Below are positions 1-9,144 of a stretch of DNA of 64,000 nt, in pieces (position 1 is the stretch's first letter; every line of letters begins with the position of its first letter). Source of the DNA: Nostoc sp. KVJ3 (GTDB taxonomy: Bacteria > Cyanobacteriota > Cyanobacteriia > Cyanobacteriales > Nostocaceae); the NCBI RefSeq assembly GCF_026127265.1, contig NZ_WWFG01000002.1:434001-498000 (forward strand), read 5' to 3'. Below the pieces are notes generated by a model. That model saw only the letters and a list, made by a program, of their open reading frames with translations. It had not been told where the DNA came from and searched no databases. The position numbers were made by a program, and so were the translations under genes.

Positions 1-2
1 AA

Positions 3-437
3 GATGGGCGATCGCTAGAAGTTAATATGCCACCAGGAATGGTAACAGGTCAAACCATCCGTTTGCGGAACCAAGGCGTTGGCGGTGGCGACTTATACTT
101 AAAAATTACCGTTGAACCTCATCCATTATTTAAGATAGAAGGTTTAAATATCCTCTGCCAAGTACCAGTTACTCCCAGCGAAGCAGTTTTAGGAGGACAG
201 GTAGAAGCACCAACTTTAGACGGGCCAGTGAAAATGACCATCCCCCCAGGAGTTAGGTCTGGTCAAAAATTCCGACTAGGGAATAAAGGCTACCCCAGCG
301 ATGATGGGAAACGTGGCGATGAATTGGTAGAAATTCAAATAGTTACCCCAAAAAATATTAGTCAGGAAGAACGGGAACTTTACGAAAAGTTACGGCAAGT
401 TGAAACCTTTAAACCCCGCGCTGATTTATTGGGTTAG
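3..437 (+). CDS. DnaJ-type co-chaperone, C-terminal part (5' end outside window)
   Basis: Open from the first base in the frame Asp-Gly-Arg-Ser, so the start and J domain lie to the left. What remains is the end of the first and the whole second beta-barrel substrate-binding domain of the DnaJ/CbpA family: a PPG-(V/M)-x-(S/T)GQ motif appears twice (MPPGMVTGQ, then IPPGVRSGQKFRLGNKGYP), and the segment EAVLGGQVEAPTLDGPVKM is diagnostic. No zinc-finger cysteines are visible in the remaining part. Role in the family: hands unfolded polypeptides to DnaK. The tail FKPRADLLG is typical of cyanobacterial DnaJ proteins. Which paralogue it is cannot be told without the N-terminus. Confidence 0.9.
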   Translation, partial: DGRSLEVNMPPGMVTGQTIRLRNQGVGGGDLYLKITVEPHPLFKIEGLNILCQVPVTPSEAVLGGQVEAPTLDGPVKMTIPPGVRSGQKFRLGNKGYPSDDGKRGDELVEIQIVTPKNISQEERELYEKLRQVETFKPRADLLG

Positions 438-449
438 GGATATGCTTAA

Positions 450-1349
450 TCAAGAATTGGTATGAGACCTAATTCTTTTCATTGCCATTTCTAAACTTAA
501 TTTCATTCGTCTAAAAGCTTTGACAAGATTCCCAATTTCATCATTAGAAACCTGCTCAAAGTCAACTTCTAAATGTCCTGTACTCACTTCTTCGGCAATA
601 CGAGTTATCCGCTTAAGAGGAAGAATAACTTGTCGATTCAAAAAGATATTAACCAAAAGGATTACTACTATAAAAACAGCAGAGACAAGTCCTACTATTA
701 ATAAAGAGGATTGATGAGCTTTTTCGATGACTTTACTTGCTGGTATAGACACAAATTGAGCTGCTACAATTTCATTTAAGTGCCAACCAAATCCATTGAC
801 TGCTCCAAAAAGGTCAATCATAGTTTTTGGAGCAGTCTCAGGAGTACTATGACACTGAAGACAAGCTTGTTGCTTAATTGATAACGGACGGCAAATATAA
901 AATATGTCGCCAATCGGAAGTGAGCGAAATCCATTCACCTCTTTTAAATCTTTTTCTTTTCTAAAACGCTCTAAAATGTTTGCTTCAAAACTATCAGCTT
1001 TATCCCGAAGATTTGTAGGATTTATTGCTGCTTCTTTATAAAAGAAATCCTGATATTCTGGTTTTTTTCGTAGAATTTCAAAAACTTCTCGTGCTGAGTA
1101 TGCGGATACAACTTGGGGCAGAAACTTCTCTTCTAGTTTCAAAGAGAGTTCTGGATAGATTTGGGTAAGTGTGTACTCACGTATAGAAGTCATTGTGTCA
1201 ATGAGTGTTAAAGCTCTTGAGGCTATGTCATTTGTCGCATTCTGCCTCAGCAATGCAGAAAGAGCTAATCCACTTGAACTCATACCTACTACAAGAATTA
1301 CAAGTAGCAAAATTGTAAATTTTTGTCTCAATTTTAAGTTTTTTAACAT
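450..1349 (-). CDS. Membrane receptor: DUF3365/Tll0287-like haem-binding sensor plus HAMP, no output domain
   Basis: 299 aa. One membrane helix near residues 12-35, a periplasmic sensor of about 170 residues containing a c-type haem motif CLQCH around residue 163, a second helix around 213-237 (ending VNIFLNRQ), then a HAMP linker with the typical PLKRITRIAEEVSTGHLEVD. The Tll0287-like fold (DUF3365) normally heads histidine kinases or diguanylate cyclases, where haem can sense redox or gas. Here the protein stops just after HAMP (ends RIRSHTNS) with no kinase, GGDEF or MCP module. It could be a stand-alone receptor, or its output domain was lost. The downstream neighbour is the convergent DnaJ gene, so no partner is cotranscribed. 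Confidence 0.8.
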   Translation of the reverse strand: MLKNLKLRQKFTILLLVILVVGMSSSGLALSALLRQNATNDIASRALTLIDTMTSIREYTLTQIYPELSLKLEEKFLPQVVSAYSAREVFEILRKKPEYQDFFYKEAAINPTNLRDKADSFEANILERFRKEKDLKEVNGFRSLPIGDIFYICRPLSIKQQACLQCHSTPETAPKTMIDLFGAVNGFGWHLNEIVAAQFVSIPASKVIEKAHQSSLLIVGLVSAVFIVVILLVNIFLNRQVILPLKRITRIAEEVSTGHLEVDFEQVSNDEIGNLVKAFRRMKLSLEMAMKRIRSHTNS

Positions 1350-1750
1350 GATCCTAGAGTAGGTGGAAATAAAAGTACAAGAGTTATGCCTTAATCTATA
1401 AAGACAGGTTGATGTGGATTTTCATCGAGGAATGTAAATAACTACAAAATAACTTTGTAGGGTTCCAGATTCAGGTTCACATTTTTTTAAAAAAGTAGAT
1501 GCCTTGCGGGGAGACAAAATACCGTGAAAGGGTTCACTGTGCCGAAACGGAAAAATTGTCCGTTAAGGAATTGGGTAAACCACAACTGGGAAGATTTGTT
1601 GCGCGGATTTCAAAAATCAAATATTAGTCCTATATTTCCATGTATCCTCAATATCTCGCGCTGCTTAAGTAGAAATCCGAAATCGACTCATAGAGAATCG
1701 CTGTTAGCCAAATTCCAATTGACAAAGGATTTAAAATATAAAAAATATCT
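1350..1750. other. Intergenic region between divergent genes, no gene recognised
   Basis: About 400 bp between the DUF3365-HAMP gene (reading left) and the J-domain gene (reading right). A 76-codon open frame at 1524-1754 has a basic, low-complexity product without recognisable motifs and I do not call it. The stretch presumably holds promoters for both flanking genes; no clear -10/-35 pair stands out. Confidence 0.5.
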
Positions 1751-2317
1751 TTGAGCAAAGTGACTCAAACAGCCGTGAATCAAAACGGGGCAATGCCACA
1801 AAGCAGTAAACCAACTTATTACTCCCTGCTAGGACTGCATCCCTCGGCATCAGTAATTGATATTCGTCGCGCTTATCGAGAACTGAGCAAACGCTATCAT
1901 CCTGATACTACAGATTTGCCTACTGCGATCGCAATTCCCAAATTTCAGCAAATCAACGAAGCCTACGCGACCCTTAGTCATCCAGAACGGCGCTTCGGCT
2001 ACGATTTAAAAATTGGCTATTCCCGATTTGGAGTGATTCAACCACCCCCTGACTTGAATCATCCAGTCTCGCGTTCTCATGACTGGTCAAAGTCAGCCTA
2101 CCTTGATGCGAGCGATCGCCCCTTATCATCTGGCGAAATTTTTGCTTTATTTATGCTGGTGTTAACATTTGTAGGTTGTTTGTTATTAGCAGTTGCCATT
2201 GGTTTAACTCGTGGTGATGCTGCTTTCCCAACCCACGTGTTACAGTCAACTCCATCTGTACAACAGCAAATTAACCATGTATCGCAACTAATTACCATAG
2301 TGGTAATTAAAAATTAA
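1751..2317 (+). CDS. J-domain protein with C-terminal membrane helix
   Basis: 188 aa from a TTG at 1751; an ATG at 1793 gives 174 aa and is equally possible because neither has a strong Shine-Dalgarno. The J domain begins at YYSLLGLHPSAS and contains the essential HPD (RYHPDT), followed by QINEAYATLSHPERRFGYD. A hydrophobic helix (FALFMLVLTFVGCLLLAVAIGL) lies near residues 134-155, so the J domain is probably tethered to a membrane. J domains stimulate the ATPase of DnaK. There is no Gly/Phe region, zinc finger or substrate-binding barrel, so it is a type III co-chaperone. It is followed 36 bp on by a DUF3143 gene, a pairing common in cyanobacteria. Confidence 0.85.
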   Translation: MSKVTQTAVNQNGAMPQSSKPTYYSLLGLHPSASVIDIRRAYRELSKRYHPDTTDLPTAIAIPKFQQINEAYATLSHPERRFGYDLKIGYSRFGVIQPPPDLNHPVSRSHDWSKSAYLDASDRPLSSGEIFALFMLVLTFVGCLLLAVAIGLTRGDAAFPTHVLQSTPSVQQQINHVSQLITIVVIKN

Positions 2318-2353
2318 AAAATTCCCTACCCTAATCTAAAATCTAAAATTCCT

Positions 2354-2626
2354 ATGGCTCTTCTTCCCTCTGATACCCCTCTATATAATCATCCCCTGCC
2401 ACAAATTGAACAGTGGCTAAAAGACCAAGGCTGTAAACAAGACGAAACCCAGAAGCATTGCTGGCATGTGCAACGGCCTAGTTGGCAAGCTGAACTATGG
2501 CTCGACGTTGAACAAATCGTAGTGCGATATGTCCAATCTGGGGAAAATGGACAAGATATTCAACGTTCGTTTAAATATTCTCTCAGTCGGGATGATGTCG
2601 AACAAGCTGTGTTCTCTGGGCCATAA
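2354..2626 (+). CDS. DUF3143 family protein
   Basis: 90 aa, soluble, function unknown. The pattern PLYNHPLPQIEQWLKDQGC followed by W-rich beta strands (CWHVQRPSWQAELWLDVEQIVVRY) is what I know as DUF3143, a small family restricted to cyanobacteria and plastid relatives that is usually encoded beside a J-domain gene, as here. The two are probably cotranscribed (36-bp gap). The family-neighbour link suggests a role with the membrane-tethered J protein, but that is inference only. Confidence 0.75.
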   Translation: MALLPSDTPLYNHPLPQIEQWLKDQGCKQDETQKHCWHVQRPSWQAELWLDVEQIVVRYVQSGENGQDIQRSFKYSLSRDDVEQAVFSGP

Positions 2627-2752
2627 GTGAAGTGCTGAGTCCAGTTGACCGTAAATTTAGACAAAAGTCGATAGCGATCGCATTTTGATAAATTGTAAAA
2701 TTTGCTTGGCAGGAAGAATCAGGGCTTTAGCCATCGATGGAGCAAGGGTAAG

Positions 2753-4780
2753 ATGAGCGATCGCACGTTTGGGCACAAGAAAGCAGGTACATCAACTTTT
2801 TCAAATCCATCCCTTGTCTCACCAACAACTCCGACACTGGCGAACCCAACACGGGGCTTTGGTTTAACAACGAATAATGTCATCCAAACAGTAACTGAGG
2901 AATCAATCAACCTTCAAGAAGTGCAGACTGCTGACGAGCAATCATTGTTATCAGAAACCATTCAGCAACAGTCTTTTGGTCATGACATTAGTCGTATATC
3001 GTTGCGTCGTCCCCAAGCAAAACTAACGGTGGGAGAACCAGGGGATAAGTATGAGCAGGAGGCCGATCGCACAGCCGCTCAAGTAATGAGTATGCCAAAT
3101 GCAGCCGTGCAGCCTATTCAACGAGAAGCGATGCTAGAAGAAGATGATGAGGTACAAACCAAACCTTTAGCAGCATCCATTACGCCTCTAGTACAGCGAG
3201 AAGAAATATCGGAAGAGGAAGAGGTGCAAGCTAAGGCGATCGCCTCTATTCAAAGAGAAGAAATGCCAGACGAAGAAGATGTACAGACTAAACCAGCTTT
3301 GCAGCGTTCCACCGATGGCGGTTTACAAGCAGATAGTTCGATCGAGAGTCGATTGAATAGCAGCAAGGGTGGTGGAAGTCCATTGGCGGATGAAGTGCGA
3401 TCGTTCATGGAACCCCGCTTTGGGGCTGATTTTAGTCAGGTGCGGGTGCATACCGACGGTGAAGCGGTGCAGATGAACCGAGATTTGAATGCTCAGGCAT
3501 TTACCCACCAGCAGGATGTTTACTTTGGCGCGGGGAAATCTCCGGCTAATGATGCGTTGACTGCACATGAGTTGACCCATGTAGTACAGCAAGACAGTGC
3601 TGGCCACAACAGAATCCAGAAAACAAAGCTCAAAAATCAGTTCCAGGAGAAATCTGCTGCTCGTAATATACCAGTAGTGAGTATAGCTCCTTCATTACCT
3701 CCTAATGTGAATCGGCTGACGCTCCAACGCGAGTCAGGTCAGGTATCCACGGCATTCAGCAAACTACTGGTAGTGCAGCGCGATCCCAAGCCAAAAAGCG
3801 TAGATAATCGACTTACTGACATTGAGAAACAACAGAAAATGCTGGTTGCTAAACAGCAAGCCACCACACTTGATTCGAGATTGCGGGGGCAATTCGGCGA
3901 GTTGTTGTCGAATTACCGCCAATCTATCTACCGCATTTCAGGATCGTTTCAGAAAGCTACAACAAACTTCCAGGCAACCCAGACTGCACAGATGCAGATG
4001 GATGCCGTATGGTCGCAAGTCATCGCCTTGCTTGCTACCGTTTTGATTGCCGGTTTGTTCGAGCCGGCAATGGGCGGTCTCGGCAAAGCGCTCGGCAAAA
4101 ACGAGGAGCAAATCAAGAATTGGGCTTTGAAAGAATCGCTCGAAAACCCACTTAATGCTGCTGCTTCGGGAGCTGCCAACGTAGCTACAACTATAAGGGG
4201 CAACGACAAGGCTAACGATCGACAAACTCCTGCGGTGCAGGGCGGTGGGGTGAGTGCCGCCGACCCTCTCTCTTATCTGACCCAAAACCTTGAGGAAATC
4301 GAGAAGCACACTCAGGGCATTGAAGGGGCATTTATTGCCCGTGCGACGAAAGCCGAAACGATGACTGCTGATGAGTGGGAAAAGTGGGAACCAAAGGCGG
4401 AGGAAGCCAAGTACAAAAGTCTGATGGACGAATTGAAGCCTATTGGCCCAGACATCGCCAAGTTAAAACCAGCCGAAGAAATTGCAAAAATCGTTGAGCG
4501 TCACCTCTGGGCAGCATGGATTCGCTCACACGTGCCAGTTGTCAAATCCTATGGTGAACACGCGCAGCACAAGGATGCAAAGACCCGTACCGCCGATGAT
4601 TATGACACCGTCGCCATAAGCCTTGGCTCGGAGGTCGAGGACAAGCTCAATAAGATTGGCATTTCAACCCTAGCACAAGTGGACCTGACGGGTCACTGGT
4701 ACTCCGGTAATTCTGAGCAATATCGTGTCAAGCTGTTTGTTTGGGCCAGCAATTATAGCGAGAAAATCACCAATGAGTAA
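2753..4780 (+). CDS. DUF4157 (eCIS-core) protein, likely cargo or accessory of a contractile injection system
   Basis: 675 aa from the ATG at 2753 (a TTG at 2702 would add 17 residues). Order: low-complexity Ser/Thr/Pro N-terminus; a conserved stretch RPQAKLTVGEPGDKYEQEADRTA; an acidic tract with three repeats of the type QREEMxEEExVQTKP (about residues 140-195); then the DUF4157 domain (PLADEVRSFMEPRFGADFSQVRVHTD to HELTHVVQQ), whose HELTH matches a zinc-protease HExxH. The C-terminal ~300 residues contain one hydrophobic segment (VIALLATVLIAGLFEPAMGG) and no motif I know. DUF4157 proteins are linked to extracellular contractile injection systems and are often effectors with variable C-termini. 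No eCIS structural gene lies in this window. Whether the domain is an active protease is uncertain. Confidence 0.75.
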   Translation: MSDRTFGHKKAGTSTFSNPSLVSPTTPTLANPTRGFGLTTNNVIQTVTEESINLQEVQTADEQSLLSETIQQQSFGHDISRISLRRPQAKLTVGEPGDKYEQEADRTAAQVMSMPNAAVQPIQREAMLEEDDEVQTKPLAASITPLVQREEISEEEEVQAKAIASIQREEMPDEEDVQTKPALQRSTDGGLQADSSIESRLNSSKGGGSPLADEVRSFMEPRFGADFSQVRVHTDGEAVQMNRDLNAQAFTHQQDVYFGAGKSPANDALTAHELTHVVQQDSAGHNRIQKTKLKNQFQEKSAARNIPVVSIAPSLPPNVNRLTLQRESGQVSTAFSKLLVVQRDPKPKSVDNRLTDIEKQQKMLVAKQQATTLDSRLRGQFGELLSNYRQSIYRISGSFQKATTNFQATQTAQMQMDAVWSQVIALLATVLIAGLFEPAMGGLGKALGKNEEQIKNWALKESLENPLNAAASGAANVATTIRGNDKANDRQTPAVQGGGVSAADPLSYLTQNLEEIEKHTQGIEGAFIARATKAETMTADEWEKWEPKAEEAKYKSLMDELKPIGPDIAKLKPAEEIAKIVERHLWAAWIRSHVPVVKSYGEHAQHKDAKTRTADDYDTVAISLGSEVEDKLNKIGISTLAQVDLTGHWYSGNSEQYRVKLFVWASNYSEKITNE

Positions 4781-4819
4781 GAATTAATGGCGTTGCTGAA
4801 TCGAGGTATGAACTTGAAT

Positions 4820-4847
4820 GTAGAGACGTAAAATTTTACGTCTCTAC
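4820..4847. repeat. Perfect 28-bp palindrome of the GTAGAGACG family
   Basis: Perfect inverted repeat with arms GTAGAGACGTAAAA. Related palindromes occur at 11419-11438, 17043-17070 and around 61100. This is a dispersed hairpin repeat typical of Nostoc-type genomes. It sits after the DUF4157 gene and could also serve as a weak bidirectional terminator. Confidence 0.75.
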
Positions 4848-4950
4848 AAGGATTTTTCACAACCCTGGGGTTATTGCGGTGAACTCGTTCGGGTAACAAC
4901 GTATCCAAAATCTCTACAGTTAACAAATCGACGCTTCTCTGACAAAATTT

Positions 4951-6264
4951 TTATTCCCAAATGCTTTCTAAACGCTCTTGTGCTGTCTTGAGAGCTTTTT
5001 CGGGAGACTCACCCAGTAATGTAGCCTCAATAGCTCGACCAAGACTGTCAGAAAGACGGCTATATCCAGAAATAATCGGTCGAGCGCCAGCTAGGGGAAC
5101 TTGTTCCATAAACACTTTTAACCAAGGTTTTTGCTTCATAAATTCCTGATAAGCTTCACTTTCAGCAGCTTTAAGATTAATTGGTAAAAAACCAGTTCCG
5201 ATACTCCATTCTTTTTGGAATTCTTCACTCAAAACATATTCTAAAAACTTGAGTGCGGCTTCTTCTCTTGCTGCTGTAGTCTTCATCACATAGAGATTTC
5301 CACCACCTGTTACCGTCGCTTGAGTAATACTTGCAGGTATGGGAAATGCGTCGTAATCAACTTTAGATTTAGTGATATAAGTCCAAGGGCCTGTAATTTG
5401 CATAGCAACGCGACCCGCTATAAAAGCATCCTCTTCATAACCTCGTTCTGGAGAAGAAAGCATTGCTGAACCATCTTTTAATAGCTCTTGCCAGAATTGT
5501 AAGGCTTTCAGCGCTCCAGGATTTGTTAAATTCGGTCGGTTATTTGTCAGTACTTCTCCCCCAGCGCTCAATAAAAAAGGGAACCAGCTAAAAACAGTCC
5601 ATTCACTCTTCCCTAAAGGCAGTATAATTCCATACTGTTCTGGTCGATTGTCGCCATTGCGGTCTATGGTTAACTTTTTGGCAACTTGCCTCAATTCTTC
5701 CCAAGTTTTGGGCATTTGCGTAATTCCCGCAGCTTCAAAAAGCTTAGGTCTGTAAAAAATGCCTATATTACTTGTATATAACGGGGCTGACCAAAGATGA
5801 CCATCTAATTGCAATTCTTCAAGAAGGTTAGGTCTAATTTCTGACTTTAATGGCAATTTTTCTAGCCAATCTTCTAAAGGTATAATTGCTCTTAAATCTG
5901 CCAACTGACCTGTAATTTGCGGGTAGAAGGCCAGGATATCTGGAGACGCATTACCCACAACTGCTGTTAATATTTTTGGCAATTGGGGTTGAGCCAAAAA
6001 GACAGATTCTACCTGGATATCAGGATGAGTCTGATTAAATTTGTCTACCAGTTTTTCAAACACATCCCGATTAGTAGGGGGATTGATTGCTTGCCATAAA
6101 GTTAAATGAATTACTCCGTCGCCTTTCTGTACTATTCCCTGACAACCAGATAAAAATATTAAACACGAACTTAGGACAATCCCTAGAAGTAACATTTTCC
6201 AAACAGAAGCAATAACCCGGCGAGAATAATGGCTTATTTGGGATAGAAAAAGGATATTCTTCAT
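4951..6264 (-). CDS. ABC transporter sugar-binding lipoprotein (family 1 solute-binding protein)
   Basis: 437 aa. The N-terminus has a basic region, a hydrophobic core and the lipobox LSGC (mature Cys about residue 41), so it should be a lipoprotein facing the periplasm. The body is a typical bacterial extracellular solute-binding protein of the MalE/UgpB type: ITLWQAINPPTNRDVFEKLVDKFNQTHPDIQVE near the start, DILAFYPQ, GNLYVMKTTAAREEAALKFLEYVLSEEFQ toward the end. It would capture a sugar or oligosaccharide for an ABC importer. No permease or ATPase gene is adjacent, so it must rely on components elsewhere. It may share a transcript with the glycosyltransferase gene 18 bp upstream. The ligand cannot be read from sequence. 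Confidence 0.88.
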   Translation of the reverse strand: MKNILFLSQISHYSRRVIASVWKMLLLGIVLSSCLIFLSGCQGIVQKGDGVIHLTLWQAINPPTNRDVFEKLVDKFNQTHPDIQVESVFLAQPQLPKILTAVVGNASPDILAFYPQITGQLADLRAIIPLEDWLEKLPLKSEIRPNLLEELQLDGHLWSAPLYTSNIGIFYRPKLFEAAGITQMPKTWEELRQVAKKLTIDRNGDNRPEQYGIILPLGKSEWTVFSWFPFLLSAGGEVLTNNRPNLTNPGALKALQFWQELLKDGSAMLSSPERGYEEDAFIAGRVAMQITGPWTYITKSKVDYDAFPIPASITQATVTGGGNLYVMKTTAAREEAALKFLEYVLSEEFQKEWSIGTGFLPINLKAAESEAYQEFMKQKPWLKVFMEQVPLAGARPIISGYSRLSDSLGRAIEATLLGESPEKALKTAQERLESIWE

Positions 6265-6282
6265 ACCAGTTAGTTAATCAAA

Positions 6283-6936
6283 TTAAGAAATATTCTCTAA
6301 AACACTTTTGGTAATACTATTTTCTGCTCTTGTATAAATATAAGTTTCCGGTTCGCTGATCTTTTTAGTTCTGAATATTTTTTCTGCCCGATACCAAAAA
6401 TCTGTATCTTCTCCATAAGCAATATTGTTAAATCCCTTCACATCAAAAAATACCTGTCTCTTACCAAAAAATGTCGGGCCTAAAACACATTCTCGGAGAT
6501 TAATTGTTTTACCTGGTTGAAAATAATCTGCAACCAAAACCTCTTCTTCTGTTGCGAATCCACCTTCAATTAAATCAATTTCTGGATTAGCTTTCATATA
6601 TTCGATTCGCGCATCCAGGTGATTTACTTTGTACGCATCATCACTATCCAAGAATGTTATATACTTACCAAAAGATGCCTGAATACCAGAATTTTTAGCA
6701 TACCATAGCTTTCTATTTTGATGTTTCAAATACCGGATATTTTGAAATTCTTGAATATAAGGATTAACAACTTCAAAAGTATTATCTTGACTCCCATCAT
6801 CAACTATAATCAGTTCCCAATTTTTAAAACTTTGAGAGATAACACTATCAATACAGTTGTTTAAATATTTTGCTCTATTGTAAGTACAGAGGATAATTGA
6901 TACTTCGTAATTAAAATCAAAAACTACAGTTTCCAT
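6283..6936 (-). CDS. Family 2 glycosyltransferase
   Basis: 217 aa, cytoplasmic, no membrane helix. The GT-A fold motifs are clear: VSIILCTYNRAKYLNNCIDSVISQS near the N-terminus, IIVDDGSQDNT (nucleotide-sugar aspartates), and the metal-binding FLDSDDAY. It is short, lacking the C-terminal extension of many GT2 enzymes, and likely transfers one sugar to a lipid- or protein-linked acceptor. It belongs to a leftward set with a GT4 enzyme and a methyltransferase (6.3-9.1 kb), which suggests synthesis of a decorated surface glycan. Donor and acceptor are unknown. Confidence 0.85.
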   Translation of the reverse strand: METVVFDFNYEVSIILCTYNRAKYLNNCIDSVISQSFKNWELIIVDDGSQDNTFEVVNPYIQEFQNIRYLKHQNRKLWYAKNSGIQASFGKYITFLDSDDAYKVNHLDARIEYMKANPEIDLIEGGFATEEEVLVADYFQPGKTINLRECVLGPTFFGKRQVFFDVKGFNNIAYGEDTDFWYRAEKIFRTKKISEPETYIYTRAENSITKSVLENIS

Positions 6937-7036
6937 TGTTAAATTATCATCGGATTATTCATACAAAAATCTAAATAATCAAAGATGATTTTTAGATTAG
7001 TTAGGAGGAGAATACTAAACTTAATTCTTAAGTTTC

Positions 7037-8005
7037 TTAACTGTGTAATTTTATGAATTCATGCATGATATCATTATAATTATAAACTATAAGACTAAGA
7101 TCAAAGTTTTCTCTGACGTATTCTAGAATATTTTGACGATAATATTGGTTTTTCTCAATCATCTCACTAATTGTATCAGTAACAATTTGTTTAGCTTCTG
7201 GTGTGGTGTCACTTAATATATTATCTGGCAAAATTCTAATGAATTCTTTGTGATGTAAATTGGCACTAGCAGATTCAGAAACAACAATACATAAACCTGC
7301 TGCCATTGCTTCTAATACTACGAGTGGTGCAACTTCCCCTTCACTAATTAAAACTAAACAGCTATAATTTGTAAGACGAGAATAAACTTGCTCTAAACTC
7401 CATACACCTAAATGTTTTGTTGTTGTTCCTTCAATAAAATCAGGATCATCTAAAGGCCCAACAAAATCTATTGCAATTTTACTATCTACTATTTTCGCCA
7501 GTAATTTCTGCTGTTTTCTTGGTTGAATCCAACCTAAACAAATAGCTTTATTATTTCCTTGAGCTTGAAAATTTACTTTCTGAGTGTCAATACCGTTGAC
7601 TTGCACTGATATATATCCAGAATATCCTGATTTCAAGAAAAAATCTTTGGTTAAATGAGACAGGGCAATTATCCCAGGTGCATTAAAATAATGTTGGTAT
7701 GCTTCTCGAAATTCTTCGTTCCATTTATCTGTTTTAAACAGATAACCATCATGGCAGGTGAAACAATACTTTTGTTTGAGCCTTCGATTAAATTCGCTCA
7801 CAAAACTGTAGGCATGTAAATGCACAAAGTCATAATTATTATTATTAATATATTCTATGACTTCGTTAACATCTTTCTCATTTAAGATATCGACTTGATG
7901 CCCAATTTTCTCTAAAAAATTTTTGGACTCGTTTATCACAGTTAAGACAGAATGTGATAGGGGAGGTTCAGGGATATAACCCCAAGCAACAAGAGCAATT
8001 TTCAT
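7037..8005 (-). CDS. Family 4 glycosyltransferase (GT-B fold)
   Basis: 322 aa. The N-terminal half begins MKIALVAWGYIPEPPLSHSV, typical of the acceptor-binding Rossmann domain. The C-terminal half has ICLGWIQPRKQQKLL and the E-x7-E donor-binding motif (EGEVAPLVVLEAMAAGLCIVVSES). It transfers a sugar from an NDP-sugar, retaining configuration, as known for GT4. It is part of the leftward glycan cluster, with small gaps to the methyltransferase (32 bp) and the GT2 gene (about 100 bp). Acceptor unknown. Confidence 0.85.
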   Translation of the reverse strand: MKIALVAWGYIPEPPLSHSVLTVINESKNFLEKIGHQVDILNEKDVNEVIEYINNNNYDFVHLHAYSFVSEFNRRLKQKYCFTCHDGYLFKTDKWNEEFREAYQHYFNAPGIIALSHLTKDFFLKSGYSGYISVQVNGIDTQKVNFQAQGNNKAICLGWIQPRKQQKLLAKIVDSKIAIDFVGPLDDPDFIEGTTTKHLGVWSLEQVYSRLTNYSCLVLISEGEVAPLVVLEAMAAGLCIVVSESASANLHHKEFIRILPDNILSDTTPEAKQIVTDTISEMIEKNQYYRQNILEYVRENFDLSLIVYNYNDIMHEFIKLHS

Positions 8006-8037
8006 AAATTATTTAATTTTTCCTCACACATTTAGAT

Positions 8038-9144
8038 TTACTTTTCAGCCACAATACAAGTTGCGACGGGATAATCTGGATGATAAGCGTCTAGTTCTTC
8101 AGATGTCAATTCTTCTACAGCGATTCCATGATAACTAGCTATTACAGTGGTGGGGTTGCCATAGACATACAACTTATGTTGCGAGAAATTTTTATACATC
8201 CAGACGAAAGCATCAGGTAAAGGCCGCCAATAATCAACAGGAGTCGCATGAATTCTAATGGCACTTGGTACCATTGCAAAACATTTTCCACCAGGTTTTA
8301 GCCAAGTATAGATGTTTTCTACCACTATCCAGGGGGCATAACAATGTTCTAAAACGTTAAAAATTATTACTGAATCAAAAGATTCTGGTTTGATAACGGA
8401 TACATCGTGAGCATCCCCAACTATATCTACTCCTGGGCCTGGTTCTAAGTTGAGAATCTGATATGATGCGCCTTGATTAATTTGATAAAAATCTTTATCT
8501 TTTGGTGTTCCTCCTATTTCTAAGATATTGCCACCGATTTGGGGTTGAATTTCTTTAAGAAATTTGCTGAGATAATATCTATCGACGGGTGTTCCTCTTG
8601 TCAATCCAAATGCTTGGCAAATGGGAACTGTTTTTTTCAAATCACCCCAATCTATCGAACCTGTAGCCGGGGATAGTAAACCAAGATTTTCTAGATGTTC
8701 TACTAATTTCCGAAAGTCTTCTATATTTTCAATAGATTCTAGGTCATCTTTTAACTGATATTGGGAAAATAATTGTGGCAACACTTGGTAAGTTTCTCTA
8801 CTTAATGAACCAAGTTCATATTGCATTTCCTTTTCGATAAAACTCCGAAAGCCTTTACCAAAAATTGTGAGGCTGCCATCTGCTAAAAAAACTAAGGCGT
8901 TTTGAAGAAGCTGCTCGTATTTTTTTATCTCCTGAATTACTTTCTCTGCTATAGGTTCTAATTTAATTTTTTGAAATATTTTGTAAGCATTTTCTAATGA
9001 ATGTTCGTGAATAAATATTTCCAGTATTGTCAACCATGATTTTGATTGAATAATTTCTGCTGTTCGCTGACTCCAAGCAAAAATGGCATATAACTGTGAA
9101 TCTTCAACTTTTAAAAAGGCGTTAGGTACATATTGTTTTGGCAT
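8038..9144 (-). CDS. SAM-dependent methyltransferase, two-part protein
   Basis: 368 aa. The last ~190 residues are a class I methyltransferase: motif I is ILEIGGTPKDKDFYQ, acidic loop VDIVGDAHDV, then FDSVIIFNVLEHCYAPW and WLKPGGKCFAMVPS, the pattern of Methyltransf_11. The first ~180 residues are helical with no motif I recognise and may be an N-terminal winged-helix-like or dimerisation part (KYEQLLQNALVFLADGSLTIFGKGF). It starts the leftward glycan cluster, so methylation of a sugar or glycolipid is likely. The substrate is inferred from context only. Confidence 0.8.
   Translation of the reverse strand: MPKQYVPNAFLKVEDSQLYAIFAWSQRTAEIIQSKSWLTILEIFIHEHSLENAYKIFQKIKLEPIAEKVIQEIKKYEQLLQNALVFLADGSLTIFGKGFRSFIEKEMQYELGSLSRETYQVLPQLFSQYQLKDDLESIENIEDFRKLVEHLENLGLLSPATGSIDWGDLKKTVPICQAFGLTRGTPVDRYYLSKFLKEIQPQIGGNILEIGGTPKDKDFYQINQGASYQILNLEPGPGVDIVGDAHDVSVIKPESFDSVIIFNVLEHCYAPWIVVENIYTWLKPGGKCFAMVPSAIRIHATPVDYWRPLPDAFVWMYKNFSQHKLYVYGNPTTVIASYHGIAVEELTSEELDAYHPDYPVATCIVAEK

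Noticed and set aside
1524..1754. 76-codon frame before the J-domain gene
   Set aside because: Basic, low-information product without start signal; overlaps the likely promoter.
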